Source: JALZKA01 sp033856515
GTDB lineage: Bacteria; Actinomycetota; Thermoleophilia; Solirubrobacterales; 70-9
Direction: 5' to 3'
Length of the DNA stretch: 64,000 bases
NCBI GenBank assembly: GCA_033856515.1
Contig: JAWVEY010000034.1
Coordinates: forward strand, 1-64,000
Shown: piece after piece, positions 41,659 through 50,998 of the stretch
How the letters are laid out: every line of letters begins with the position of its first letter
How positions within the stretch are numbered: the first letter of the stretch is position 1
Notes under the pieces: generated by a model
Told to the model about the DNA's origin: nothing
The model's input: the letters and a program-made list of their open reading frames with translations, nothing else
Database searches by the model: none
Position numbers and translations under genes: made by a program

Positions 41659-42933
41659 TTGCACCCAGGATCCATGGTTGGACGAGTGACGAGCATCGTC
41701 GCCCTGCTCGCGGCGGGGATGACGCTCTCCGCCTGCACCGCCTCCCAGGAAGAGGGAGCGGGCACCAGACTCACGTTCTTCGTCTTCAACGAGCCAAGCG
41801 GCGCCTTCTCCGAAGCGGCCACCAAGTGCTCGGAGGAATCGAACGGCAAGTACACGATCGCGTTCGAATATCTCCCCTCTGACGCCGACAGCCAGCGCGA
41901 GCAGCTCGTCCGGCGGCTCGGTGCCGAGGACTCCTCGATTGACATCCTCGGGATGGACGTGATCTGGACTGCCGAGTTCGCGAACGCGGGCTGGATCCAG
42001 CCGTGGGAAGGCGACCTCGAAAAGCAGGTCACCGACGGCACCTTCGAGAGCGTGATCGAGGGGGCCACGTTCGAGGACACGCTCTACGCCGCGCCGTTCA
42101 CCTCGAACACCCAGCTTCTCTGGTACCGCAAGGACCGGGTCGAGAACGTGCCCAAGACCTGGGAGGAGATGCTTGCCGAGTCCGAGCGGATCGGAGAGAA
42201 CGGCGTCATCCAGGTCCAGGCAGATCAGTACGAGGGATTCGTGGTCTGGGTGAACGCGATGCTTGAGTCCGCCGGCGCGACAGTCCTCGACGGACCCGAG
42301 ACGGTGAGCCTGGATCAACAGGCAACCGAGGCGGCGCTCGAGACAATGGCGCGCTTCGCGAGCTCCGAATCGGCGGCGGCTGACATCGACACCTCGACCG
42401 AGGACACGGCCCGGCTCTCGTTCGAGGCGGGCGGCTCTTCATTCATGCTGAATTACCCCTTCGTCTACCCGAGCGCGAAGGAGAACGCGCCCGATGTCTT
42501 CGACCAGATGGAGGCGACGACGTATCCCGCGGTCGTGGACGGCGAGCCATCGGCGCCGCCGCTCGGCGGCATCAACCTCGGCATCTCCGAGTTCTCCGAC
42601 AACTCGGACCTCGCCTTCGAGGCCGCGGCGTGCTTGGTGCAGCCTGATAACCAGCTGACCGCGGCCACGCTCGGCGGTCTGCCGCCGACGAACGAGGACG
42701 TCTATGACTCGAAGGAGATCGAGGAGGCGTACCCGGGCTTCTCGGACCTCATCAAGACCTCGATCGAGAACGCGGCACCCCGGCCGGTGACCCCCGCGTA
42801 CACCGACCTCTCGCTGGCGATCCAGAGCGCGCTTCACCCGATTGGCGACGTGGATCCCGAGCAGATCACCGAGGCATACGACAAGCTCAAGGAGTACGTC
42901 GAGCAGGCCGTGAAGAGGGAGGGGCTCCTCTGA
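41659..42933 (+). CDS. Sugar ABC transporter substrate-binding lipoprotein (LpqY/MalE-like)
   Basis: 424 residues from a TTG with GAGGAGAA about 5 nt upstream. Lipobox LSAC (Cys about 26). Family 1 solute-binding fold: LTFFVFNEPSGAFSEAATKC, VDIL-like IDILGMDVIWTAEFANAGWIQPW, LYAAPFTSNTQLLWYRKDRV, PKTWEEMLAESERI, and AALETMARFASSE. Neighbours (two permeases and an MsmK-type ATPase) place it in a trehalose/maltose-type importer, as LpqY-SugABC in mycobacteria. The last base of its stop is the first of the permease ATG. Confidence 0.92.
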   Translation: MHPGSMVGRVTSIVALLAAGMTLSACTASQEEGAGTRLTFFVFNEPSGAFSEAATKCSEESNGKYTIAFEYLPSDADSQREQLVRRLGAEDSSIDILGMDVIWTAEFANAGWIQPWEGDLEKQVTDGTFESVIEGATFEDTLYAAPFTSNTQLLWYRKDRVENVPKTWEEMLAESERIGENGVIQVQADQYEGFVVWVNAMLESAGATVLDGPETVSLDQQATEAALETMARFASSESAAADIDTSTEDTARLSFEAGGSSFMLNYPFVYPSAKENAPDVFDQMEATTYPAVVDGEPSAPPLGGINLGISEFSDNSDLAFEAAACLVQPDNQLTAATLGGLPPTNEDVYDSKEIEEAYPGFSDLIKTSIENAAPRPVTPAYTDLSLAIQSALHPIGDVDPEQITEAYDKLKEYVEQAVKREGLL

Positions 42934-43817
42934 TGTCTGATCGCTCCCGAGACGAACGACGGCTCGGTTGGATGCTGTGCGCGCCCGCGGTCATCGCGAT
43001 GGTGCTCGTCACGGCCTATCCGATCGGCTACGCGGTCGTACTGTCGCTTCAGGACATCGACCTCAGGTTCCCCGAGGAAGGCGGCTTTGTCGGCCTCGCG
43101 AACTACCAGAGCGTGCTGACGTCAAGCCTGTGGTGGGAGGACGTCTTCAACACGACGATCATCTCGATCATCTCCGTTGCGTTCGAGCTGACTCTCGGGA
43201 TGATCATCGCGCTGGTGATGCACCGCGCGATCTTTGGCCGCGGGGTCGTGCGCACATCCGTCCTCATCCCCTACGGCATCGTGACCGTGGTCGCGGCCTT
43301 CTCCTGGCAGTTCGCGTTCCAGCCCGACACCGGGTTCGTGAACCAGCTCCCGTTCATCGCCGACGACAAAGCCTGGTTCGGAGAGAGGTTCTCCTCGATG
43401 GTCGTGATCATCATGGCCGAGGTCTGGAAGACGACGCCATTCATGGCGCTGCTGCTTCTCGCCGGGCTAGTGACGATCGACGATGGCCTCTATGAGGCGG
43501 CCAAGGTCGACGGCGCGACCGCGTGGCAGCGCTTCTGGAAGATCACCCTGCCGCTGATGAAGCCGGCGATCTTGGTCGCCCTGCTCTTCCGGACCCTCGA
43601 CGCGTTCCGGATCTTCGACAACATCTTCATCATGACCGGCGGTGCTCAGAACACCGAGTCGGTCTCCATCCTGGGCTACAACCAACTGATCGAGCGCCTG
43701 AACCTCGGCCTTGGGTCGGCCGTCTCCGTCCTGATCTTCGTTTGCGTGTTCCTGATCGCGTTCCTCTTCATCAAGGGGTTCGGCGTGAAGATGAACGAAG
43801 GGAGACCGGGGACCTAA
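42933..43817 (+). CDS. Sugar ABC transporter permease (SugA/MalF-like)
   Basis: 294 residues with six membrane helices; the first is MLCAPAVIAMVLVTAYPIGYAVVLSL. The EAA loop reads YEAAKVDGATAWQRFWKITLPLMKPA, the coupling site for the ATPase. It lacks the long periplasmic loop of enterobacterial MalF, as usual for actinobacterial SugA. The start overlaps the lipoprotein stop by 1 nt; its own stop overlaps an 18-codon ORF by 1 nt. Confidence 0.93.
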   Translation: MSDRSRDERRLGWMLCAPAVIAMVLVTAYPIGYAVVLSLQDIDLRFPEEGGFVGLANYQSVLTSSLWWEDVFNTTIISIISVAFELTLGMIIALVMHRAIFGRGVVRTSVLIPYGIVTVVAAFSWQFAFQPDTGFVNQLPFIADDKAWFGERFSSMVVIIMAEVWKTTPFMALLLLAGLVTIDDGLYEAAKVDGATAWQRFWKITLPLMKPAILVALLFRTLDAFRIFDNIFIMTGGAQNTESVSILGYNQLIERLNLGLGSAVSVLIFVCVFLIAFLFIKGFGVKMNEGRPGT

Positions 43818-43873
43818 TGAGCGACGTAAGGCGCGAAACCAGGTTTGCCACCCTGGCAAGGGGGGTTCTCTGA
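43817..43873 (+). CDS. 18-codon mini-ORF coupling the two permease genes (tentative)
   Basis: ATG at the last base of the SugA-like stop (TAATG) begins MSDVRRETRFATLARGVL and its stop TGA overlaps the ATG of the next permease (TGATG). The peptide has no signal of function. The double 1-nt overlaps suggest it keeps ribosomes moving between the two permease genes. A perfect TTGCCA-CCC-TGGCAA hairpin lies within it (43845-43859). No independent proof of translation. Confidence 0.4.
   Translation: MSDVRRETRFATLARGVL
43845..43859 (+). other. Intercistronic hairpin between the permease genes
   Basis: TTGCCA-CCC-TGGCAA, a 6-bp perfect stem with a 3-nt loop, directly before GGGGGG, the presumed ribosome binding site of the second permease. 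It could lower or time translation of that gene, or protect the upstream mRNA from 3' decay. Confidence 0.45.
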
Positions 43874-44730
43874 TGGAGCGCACAACCGGCCGCGAGAAGA
43901 CCCTGTGGACGGTCGGGATCTTCGTCGTGATCCTCTACGCCCTGATCCCGGTCCTGTGGATCGTCTCGATCTCGTTCAAGGACCCTGCGTCGGTCACGGC
44001 GGGGGACACGCTGTGGACCAAGTTCTGGCCTCAGGACTTCACGCTGGACAACTACAAGGGCCTGTTCGAAGGAGGCCTTGACAGTCCCCTCCTCGCCCCG
44101 CTCATCAACTCGATCGGGATAGCGCTGATCGCGACGACGATCGCGATCGTCCTTGCGGCTTTCGCCGCATACGCGATCGCCCGCCTCGACTTCCCGGGCA
44201 AGGCGCTGGTACTCGCCGGCGCGCTCGCGATCGCCATGTTCCCGGCGATCTCGACGGTCGGCCCGCTGTTCGACATGTGGCGGACGCTCGGCCTTTACGA
44301 CACCTGGATCGGGTTGATCATCCCGTACCTGACCTTCGCGCTGCCACTGGCGATCTACACCCTCGTCGCCTTCTTCCGCGAGATCCCGTGGGACCTGGAG
44401 CAGGCCGCTCAGGTCGACGGCGCCACTCCGTTCCAGGCCTTCCGGAAGGTGATCGTCCCGCTTGCCGCGCCGGGTGTGTTCACGGCCGCGATCCTGGTCT
44501 TCATCTTCTGCTGGAACGACTTCGTCTTCGCGATCTCGCTGACGTCGTCGGACGCGTCGCGGACCGTGCCCGCGGCGCTCGCGTTCTTCACCGGCGACTC
44601 CCAGTTCACGGAGCCGACGGGCAACATCGCCGCCGCGGCAAGCCTCGTGACCGTGCCGATCATCATCTTCGTATTGATCTTCCAGCGGCGGATCGTCGCC
44701 GGCTTGACCGCGGGTGCGGTCAAGGGATAA
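43873..44730 (+). CDS. Sugar ABC transporter permease (SugB/MalG-like)
   Basis: 285 residues, six helices (WTVGIFVVILYALIPVLWIVSI first). EAA loop EQAAQVDGATPFQAFRKVIVPLAAPG near 173. PQDFTLDNYKGLFE before helix 2 and the C-terminal FQRRIVAGLTAGAVKG are typical of MalG/SugB. A G-rich ribosome binding site (GGGGGG, 8 nt upstream) is inside the mini-ORF. It pairs with the SugA-like permease. Confidence 0.93.
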   Translation: MERTTGREKTLWTVGIFVVILYALIPVLWIVSISFKDPASVTAGDTLWTKFWPQDFTLDNYKGLFEGGLDSPLLAPLINSIGIALIATTIAIVLAAFAAYAIARLDFPGKALVLAGALAIAMFPAISTVGPLFDMWRTLGLYDTWIGLIIPYLTFALPLAIYTLVAFFREIPWDLEQAAQVDGATPFQAFRKVIVPLAAPGVFTAAILVFIFCWNDFVFAISLTSSDASRTVPAALAFFTGDSQFTEPTGNIAAAASLVTVPIIIFVLIFQRRIVAGLTAGAVKG

Positions 44731-44746
44731 GGAGAGAGAAGGAACT

Positions 44747-45916
<1,170 letters not shown>

Positions 45917-45938
45917 CCCTCAACCAACCCTCAGAAAA

Positions 45939-45968
45939 GTGCCAGGCACCAGGCGTGATGCCTGGCAC
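45939..45968. terminator. Palindrome between convergent genes, terminator or REP-like
   Basis: GTGCCAGGCA and TGCCTGGCAC form a perfect 10-bp stem around a 10-nt loop. It lies between the sugar ATPase stop and the convergent ParB-like gene, an apt place for a two-way terminator, though no T tract follows on the plus strand and AAAAG precedes it (a T tract for the minus strand). The GTGCCAGGCAC core is also found in dispersed repeats of other bacteria. Confidence 0.5.
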
Positions 45969-45997
45969 CTCGCGGGGTTTGGGCACGGTTTCGTGGC

Positions 45998-46906
45998 TTA
46001 GCCGCGCAGCTCGCCGCGCATAACGTGGGTGAGAGTGTCCTCGTCGCGCGGGGGCTTGCGGCGGAGCTCCTCGCGCAGTCGATCGAGCGTCTCTGCGTCC
46101 CAGCGATGGGTGCGGAGTAGGAGGTAGCGCAGGCTCACGATCCGCGCGTAGGCCTCGGCGTCGGTCTGCCCCTCGGCCAGGCCCTCCTCGCGAATCAGGT
46201 TCACCACCGGTTCGAATTCCTGCTCGAACCACTCACGCGCGATCTCCTCGCGGGTCATGAATTCCTTGCGCGCTTGCATCGCGCGGAACCCCCAGGCCTC
46301 TACTCCCTCGGCGAGCCCCGCGTACCAGGAACCTTGCGAGAGCTGGATTCGCGAGCGACGTTCCGGTGGCAGCGGCACACGCTCGAAGAAGAGGCGCTCA
46401 TGGCTCTTCAGGGCGAGGTCCGCAACGCGCACGTTCGCATCTGCCTCCACCTCGGTCACGATCTTGGTCACGTTGGCCTCAATCACCTCGAGATCGAGCT
46501 GCCGAGCGACGGACACGCGATGGTGCCCGTCCTTGACGAAGTACATCCCGCCGATTTCGTAGACGTCGATCGGTGGCATGCCCTCGCCGCGCCGGACGGC
46601 CTCGGCGATGCGCTGCCAGCGGCGCTTCACCTTGGCGGAGGTGGGGCGGAAGGAGCGGTCGAACTCGCGCTGGCGGTCCACGGTGCCGACGATCGCGTCG
46701 AGGTCGATCGTCTTCAAGCCGAGAGAGCGCTCGCTCTTGCGCCCGAGAGCGGCGACCACCTCGTCGAACGGCAGGATCATGTTCACGTCGCCCGGCTCGC
46801 CACGCAGGCGGCTGGCGAGCCTCGCGCCTAGATGTCGCCTGCGCGCACGGCCGAAGTCGCTCTGAGCGTCGGAAGTGGGAAAACCTGTGTCCAGTTTGCG
46901 TGGCAT
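45998..46906 (-). CDS. ParB/Srx-like N-terminal domain protein
   Basis: 302 residues. Residues 55-150 contain the ParB-N-like fold: LKTIDLDAIVGTVDRQREFDRSF, then MPPIDVYEIGGMYFVKDGHHRVSVARQL, where DGHHRVSVAR equals the nucleotide-binding box of ParB/sulfiredoxin folds (GERR in ParB). The C-terminal half is charged and helical. It has no ParA neighbour and no HTH region that I can see, so it is not a canonical chromosome partition ParB. Thermoleophilia carry many such standalone proteins of unknown role. Start at the ATG at 46906, divergent to the kinase. Confidence 0.75.
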   Translation of the reverse strand: MPRKLDTGFPTSDAQSDFGRARRRHLGARLASRLRGEPGDVNMILPFDEVVAALGRKSERSLGLKTIDLDAIVGTVDRQREFDRSFRPTSAKVKRRWQRIAEAVRRGEGMPPIDVYEIGGMYFVKDGHHRVSVARQLDLEVIEANVTKIVTEVEADANVRVADLALKSHERLFFERVPLPPERRSRIQLSQGSWYAGLAEGVEAWGFRAMQARKEFMTREEIAREWFEQEFEPVVNLIREEGLAEGQTDAEAYARIVSLRYLLLRTHRWDAETLDRLREELRRKPPRDEDTLTHVMRGELRG

Positions 46907-46945
46907 CAGTTCGTATTTCTTGCCTTTTGTCCGATACTTCCCCCG

Positions 46946-47971
46946 ATGGATAGTGTCGAACCCGAAGTGGGCGTGTTAGACGAGGGCGTGCCAGACAAAG
47001 GCGTAGCAGAGGAAGAGAGACACGACGCGCGCATCGTCTGCCTCGGGGAGGCACTCGTCGACTTCGTCTGCGAGCGGCCAGTGTCGTCTCTTGTCGAGGC
47101 GGACTTCTTCGTACCTCGCCAGGGCGGGTCCCTCGCGAACATCGCGATGGCGGCGGCGCGCTTCTCCGACCGGGTCGAACTGATCGGCGGTATCGGTGAC
47201 GACCAGTGGGGCCTGTGGCTTCACGAGCGGATCACTACCGCAGGTGTTGATACCTCCCGGTTTGATCTCTTGCGAGGGGTTCAAACGTCGCACGCATTTG
47301 TGTCGGTCGACAAACAGGGCGAGCCGGCGTTTGCCTTCTACGGCGACCAGGTGCGGCCCTCGGTCCACGCAGGCGTTCACCTCGACGCGACGATTACGGG
47401 CAACGATGGAGTGCTTGTCGTCGGCTCGGACTCACTACTCGGCGAGGATGAGCGCGAGGTCACCATGCGAGCGGTTGCGCTCGCTCGAGATCAGGGCTGG
47501 GCGGTTCTCTGCGACCCAAACCTTCGCCCCAATCGCTGGGACTCTCGCGATGAGATGGTCGAGACGATCTCGTCGCTGGTTGCGGGCGCCAACGTGGTCA
47601 AGCTGAACGAGAGCGAGGCGCTCACGCTGAGCGGAATGATCTCGGCGGAGGCTGCAGGAGAGTGGCTCATGGGCCTCGGACCGAGAGCCGTGGTTGTCAC
47701 GCGCGGCGCTCACGGTGCGTTCGTCCAGACACCACGCTCTGTGGTGCCCATCAAGGGCGTTCCCGCGAAGGTCGTCGACTCCACCGGCGCCGGAGATTCC
47801 GTTTGCGGCGTGATCGCCGCCGGCATGGCGCGCTGGCTGCCTTTGGACGACGTGGTGACCGCCGCGATGTACGTCGCTGCAGGCGTGGTGGGCGTGTGGG
47901 GCGCGACCGAGGGCCTGCCCTCCGGCTCCGATGCCCGGGCGCTTCTTGCGCAGCCGTCGCGCCAGAAGTAA
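46946..47971 (+). CDS. PfkB-family carbohydrate kinase (fructokinase-like)
   Basis: 341 residues from the ATG at 46946; the frame is open upstream but the Glu-rich N-terminus MDSVEPEVGVLDEG is already an extension. Ribokinase-fold motifs: GEALVDFV, the substrate lid and PfkB signature 1 in FVPRQGGSLANIAMAAARF, ANVVKLNESEALTL, and signature 2 VDSTGAGDSVCGVIAAG with the catalytic Asp near 284. It phosphorylates a sugar, most likely fructose; nucleosides are an alternative. No close operon partner. Confidence 0.88.
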   Translation: MDSVEPEVGVLDEGVPDKGVAEEERHDARIVCLGEALVDFVCERPVSSLVEADFFVPRQGGSLANIAMAAARFSDRVELIGGIGDDQWGLWLHERITTAGVDTSRFDLLRGVQTSHAFVSVDKQGEPAFAFYGDQVRPSVHAGVHLDATITGNDGVLVVGSDSLLGEDEREVTMRAVALARDQGWAVLCDPNLRPNRWDSRDEMVETISSLVAGANVVKLNESEALTLSGMISAEAAGEWLMGLGPRAVVVTRGAHGAFVQTPRSVVPIKGVPAKVVDSTGAGDSVCGVIAAGMARWLPLDDVVTAAMYVAAGVVGVWGATEGLPSGSDARALLAQPSRQK

Positions 47972-48047
47972 CTCCTCAGCCTCCCGAAGAGCCGTTCGTA
48001 GCAGGCGGCTCAAGGTTATTTGTGCGTGATTGTGAGCAAATGCTTGC

Positions 48048-48069
48048 ATGTGTGACCGGAGTCACACAT
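48048..48069. promoter_or_regulatory. CRP-type operator before the Rpf-like gene
   Basis: ATGTGTGAC-CGGA-GTCACACAT is a perfect 22-nt dyad that contains TGTGA-N6-TCACA, the exact CRP-family recognition form. It lies in the 129-nt gap upstream of the Rpf-like gene, centred 42 nt before the ATG at 48101. In Mycobacterium tuberculosis the CRP homologue Rv3676 uses this motif and controls rpfA. No crp gene lies in the window. Confidence 0.7.
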
Positions 48070-48100
48070 AGAACACATGTTCGTAGCCAGCCTCGGTGGC

Positions 48101-48553
48101 ATGAACATGAAGACAAAGATGAAGATCACAACGCTTTCCGGCGCCGCGGTTCTCGCGACCGTCGCGTCCGCCGGCGCAGCCGACCAGCAGCCTGGCGCCA
48201 CGGCCGATGACTCGCTCTCGACCGCTGCCAAGACCCATACGGCACTGGTCAGCGTTCCGAAGCCGGAGCCGAAGAAGCCTCAGGCTCCAGCGATCCCGCA
48301 GCCTGAGAACGGCATGATCGAGGGCGTCTCGATCGCCACGCTCGAGTCCATCGCGGCCTGTGAGTCCGGCGGCGACCCCACCGCGGTCAACGCGGCCGGC
48401 TACTACGGCAAGTATCAATTCGACGAGGACACCTGGGCGTCAGTCGGCGGTTCCGGCAACCCCGCCGAGGCACCCGAGGCCGAGCAGGACTACCGAGCGG
48501 CGCTTCTGTATTCGCGCGCCGGCTCGAGCCCATGGCCCGTCTGCGGCTCATAA
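48101..48553 (+). CDS. Resuscitation-promoting-factor-like exported transglycosylase
   Basis: 150 residues from the ATG at 48101 (an ATG at 48077 is in frame but lies 8 nt after the operator). Signal peptide MNMKTKMKITTLSGAAVLATVASAGA. A Pro/Lys/Gln linker (KPEPKKPQAPAIPQPE) leads to the Rpf-like lysozyme fold of about 72 residues: IATLESIAACESGGDP with catalytic Glu (E88), GYYGKYQFDEDTWASVGGSGNPAEAPEAEQDYRAALLYSRAG and the end SSPWPVCG. Cleaves peptidoglycan glycan strands and may promote outgrowth. A strong terminator follows. Confidence 0.9.
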   Translation: MNMKTKMKITTLSGAAVLATVASAGAADQQPGATADDSLSTAAKTHTALVSVPKPEPKKPQAPAIPQPENGMIEGVSIATLESIAACESGGDPTAVNAAGYYGKYQFDEDTWASVGGSGNPAEAPEAEQDYRAALLYSRAGSSPWPVCGS

Positions 48554-48580
48554 CCCACATGCATCTGCACCCGTAAGCAT

Positions 48581-48615
48581 GCGCCCGCCGGAGTTCAAGC
48601 TCCGGCGGGCGCTTT
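48581..48615 (+). terminator. Intrinsic terminator after the Rpf-like gene
   Basis: GCGCCCGCCGGAG and CTCCGGCGGGCGC form a 13-bp perfect stem (48581-48593 with 48600-48612) around TTCAAG, followed by TTT. It sits 27 nt after the Rpf-like stop and 16 nt before the next gene. Confidence 0.85.
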
Positions 48616-48630
48616 GCCGATAGGGGAGAC

Positions 48631-49338
48631 GTGAGCGTTTCGGAGATGGCCCTTGCGCAAGGCATGCGCGACACGCGCGGGGCGCTTGCAGAATGGCGCG
48701 GAAACCCGCGTCCCGTTCTCAGGTCGTGGTTCCTGGGCGGCTTCGGCTTTGCCGCAGCCCTCCTGAGCGCGGTTCTCGTCGTCGCATATCTCGCGACACC
48801 CGACGTGACCTACCTCAGCATCCCGGGAGTCAGCTTCGACGCCAACGTCGAGGACTACTTCGCCGTCCTCTGGCGCAACGGCCTGGTCCTGGCTCTCCAC
48901 GCGGTCGCATGCGTCGCCGGCTTCATCGCCGGCAGCTCGCTCCCGCTACAGGCGCAGCACATGACGGGCTTCAAGAAGATGATCCATGAGCGGGCGCGTC
49001 CGCTCGCCTTCGCATGGGTGGTGTGTGTGATCACGTTCTCGCTCGTCACCCAGGCCTACATCCTCGGCTCGACCGGAGCGCAGCTCGCCGAGCAGTTCAA
49101 CATTTCGCCGGCGACCCTGGTCCTCACGGTCGCGCCCCACGCGCTGACCGAACTGACGGCGGTCTTCCTGCCACTGGCCGCGTGGACCATCGCCAGCCGC
49201 AAGGGCGAGTGGGGGAACCTTCTGGCGGCAACGTTCGCGACGGTCGCCGTTGCCATCCCGATGCTGCTCGTCGCGGCGGCCTGGGAGACGGTCGTCTGGC
49301 CGACGCTCCTGACGAACGCCTCGCCGGTGCTCGTTTAG
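48631..49338 (+). CDS. SpoIIM-like integral membrane protein
   Basis: 235 residues from a GTG with AGGGGAG about 4 nt upstream. About five hydrophobic segments: FLGGFGFAAALLSAVLVVAYLA, LVLALHAVACVAGFIAGSSL, FAWVVCVITFSLVTQAYILG, PHALTELTAVFLPLAAWTIA and LAATFATVAVAIPMLLVAAAW. PHALTELTAVFLPLA is the conserved block of the stage II sporulation protein M family, which is widespread in non-sporulating Actinomycetota; its role there is unclear. Converges on an enoyl-CoA hydratase gene with 4 nt shared. Confidence 0.75.
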   Translation: MSVSEMALAQGMRDTRGALAEWRGNPRPVLRSWFLGGFGFAAALLSAVLVVAYLATPDVTYLSIPGVSFDANVEDYFAVLWRNGLVLALHAVACVAGFIAGSSLPLQAQHMTGFKKMIHERARPLAFAWVVCVITFSLVTQAYILGSTGAQLAEQFNISPATLVLTVAPHALTELTAVFLPLAAWTIASRKGEWGNLLAATFATVAVAIPMLLVAAAWETVVWPTLLTNASPVLV

Positions 49339-50060
49339 GCCGCTGCGTCGTCCGGATCGTCCGGGCCGAGCAGCGCGCGGCGGAACACCTCGCGCTCGTC
49401 GTCGAAGAGGAAGCCCCACAGATGCTTTCGTTCAAGCAGCTTTCGGCGCTTCGTTTCGAGCACGGCCTGCCGCGGCAGCGCGGCAACCGTCTCGGCGAGC
49501 TCGCGGGCGCACTCGACAACGTCCCCGTCAACCACCTGGCGGACGATCCCCAGCCCCAGCGCCTCGGTCGCATCCACCACGCGGCCGGTCAGGCAGAGTT
49601 CCTGGGCGACGGTCGCGGGCAGCACGGCCCGCGCCGAGGCGTAGCTGGGCGGGATCCCGCGGGGCAGCTCCGGGTAGCCGAACACCGCCGAGGAGTGGGC
49701 GACGCGCAGGTCGCACAGAAGGGACAGCGCGAAGCCGCCTGCGAGAGCAGGCCCGTTGACCGCCGCCACTACCGGGCGCTTGCAGTCCCCGACCGCCTCG
49801 AATGCGCTGGTCGAGGTCTCGACCAGACGCCTGCGGTTCTCGATGTCGCCGCCGAACTGGCTCGTGTCCATCCCCGAGCAGAACGCCGAGCCGGCCCCAG
49901 TCAGAACCACGCAGCCGACCGTCTCGTCCTCGCCCAGGCTCGTGAACGCGTCCGCCAGCTCCACCCGTAGGTCGATCGACAGAGCGTTTCGTTTGTCGGG
50001 TCGCTGAAGCGTGACGACGGCGACGTCGCCCGAGTGCTCGATCTCAAGGAGGCCAGCCAC
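49335..50060 (-). CDS. Enoyl-CoA hydratase/isomerase family protein
   Basis: 241 residues from a GTG. Crotonase landmarks: VAVVTLQRPDKRNALS, the oxyanion-hole pair in GAGSAFCSGMD (the A-F-C-S-G-x-D segment) and NGPALAGGFALSLLCDLRVA, then FGYPELPRGIPP. The positions of the two catalytic Glu of typical hydratases are partly changed (ELPRG keeps one), so hydratase, isomerase or hydrolase activity are all possible. The catabolic module at 10703-16812 may use it, but it is not linked. Confidence 0.88.
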   Translation of the reverse strand: MAGLLEIEHSGDVAVVTLQRPDKRNALSIDLRVELADAFTSLGEDETVGCVVLTGAGSAFCSGMDTSQFGGDIENRRRLVETSTSAFEAVGDCKRPVVAAVNGPALAGGFALSLLCDLRVAHSSAVFGYPELPRGIPPSYASARAVLPATVAQELCLTGRVVDATEALGLGIVRQVVDGDVVECARELAETVAALPRQAVLETKRRKLLERKHLWGFLFDDEREVFRRALLGPDDPDDAAA

Positions 50061-50089
50061 GCGCGCATCCTAAGTGCCAGACTCCCCTC

Positions 50090-50959
50090 ATGGCTGATGA
50101 CGACGCCGAGGTAGAGATCGTTGCGGCGGCCAGCGAGCCGGCTGGGCCGGGCGAGCGTGGCATGAGCCCGCTCGAGGCGATTGAGCGCGCGCACGTGAAG
50201 GCTCCGACGCGCGGCAACCGCAAGCTGGAAGCGCTCCTCGAGGGAATCAACGCGGACCCTGAGGTCCGGGGCTGGTGGCACATGGCCCAGCTCAACTCGG
50301 AGCGCCTCTCCATGTCGGACCACTCCTGGGTCCACGTCCAGATCGTGCTCAACATCGCGCTTCGCCTGTTCCGATTGCTGGTCAAGGGCGGGGTGGAGCC
50401 AGCGATGGTCGCCGACCACGGCATGCGCGACCGCGACGCCGAGGTCGTCGTCGCAGCGGGCGCCCTCCTCCACGACGTTGGCATGTCGATTCACCGGGCC
50501 GACCACGAGGCCTTCAGCCTGTTCCTTGCCGAGCGTAAGCTGCGCGAGCTTCTGGCGGATGTCTACAAGGACGGCGAGCGCACCATCGTGATCGCCGAGT
50601 GCCTGCACGCGATCATTGGCCACCGCCGCCGGGGAGAGCCGTACACAGTCGAGGCGGGAGTCGTGCGCGTCGCCGACGCCCTCGACATGGCGCACGGGCG
50701 CTCGCGGATCCCGGTCGAGGCGGGGCAGATGGGGATCCACGCGATCTCCGCCGCCGCGATCGACTCGATCGACATCGCCGCCGGCAAGAAGAAGGCCGTG
50801 ATGATCGAGATCACGATGAACAACTCGGCCGGCGTCTTCCAGGTCGATGACCTCCTGGCGACCAAGCTGCGCGGAACGCCGCTCGCCGAGCATGTCGAGG
50901 TCGTCGCCTCGGTCGAGGGCGAGGCCGAGAAGCGCCTCCTCACCGAGTTCCGGATCTAA
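50090..50959 (+). CDS. HD-domain phosphohydrolase
   Basis: 289 residues. The HD metal residues appear in DHSWVHVQIVLNIALRLF (first His) and AAGALLHDVGMSIHRADHEAFSLF (HD pair then a later His), with CLHAIIGHRRR and VVRVADALDMAHGRSR downstream. There is no GYP motif of c-di-GMP phosphodiesterases and no RelA/SpoT synthetase domain. About 120 C-terminal residues (GKKKAVMIEITMNNSAGVFQVDDLL) form a beta domain. Likely a nucleotide or phosphoester hydrolase. Divergent from the hydratase gene by 29 nt. Confidence 0.82.
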   Translation: MADDDAEVEIVAAASEPAGPGERGMSPLEAIERAHVKAPTRGNRKLEALLEGINADPEVRGWWHMAQLNSERLSMSDHSWVHVQIVLNIALRLFRLLVKGGVEPAMVADHGMRDRDAEVVVAAGALLHDVGMSIHRADHEAFSLFLAERKLRELLADVYKDGERTIVIAECLHAIIGHRRRGEPYTVEAGVVRVADALDMAHGRSRIPVEAGQMGIHAISAAAIDSIDIAAGKKKAVMIEITMNNSAGVFQVDDLLATKLRGTPLAEHVEVVASVEGEAEKRLLTEFRI

Positions 50960-50998
50960 CCCCTCGTCCACTCGCCGCTGCCCGAGGAGGTAGGCTCT

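Noticed and set aside
45998..46906. Chromosome partition protein ParB and nearby origin
   Set aside because: Only the nucleotide-binding-like domain is shared. No parA, no parS-type 16-mer and no dnaA boxes were seen.
47972..48100. c-di-AMP (ydaO-type) riboswitch upstream of the Rpf-like gene, as in other actinobacteria
   Set aside because: The gap is only 129 nt, holds the CRP-type dyad and shows none of the conserved ydaO segments.
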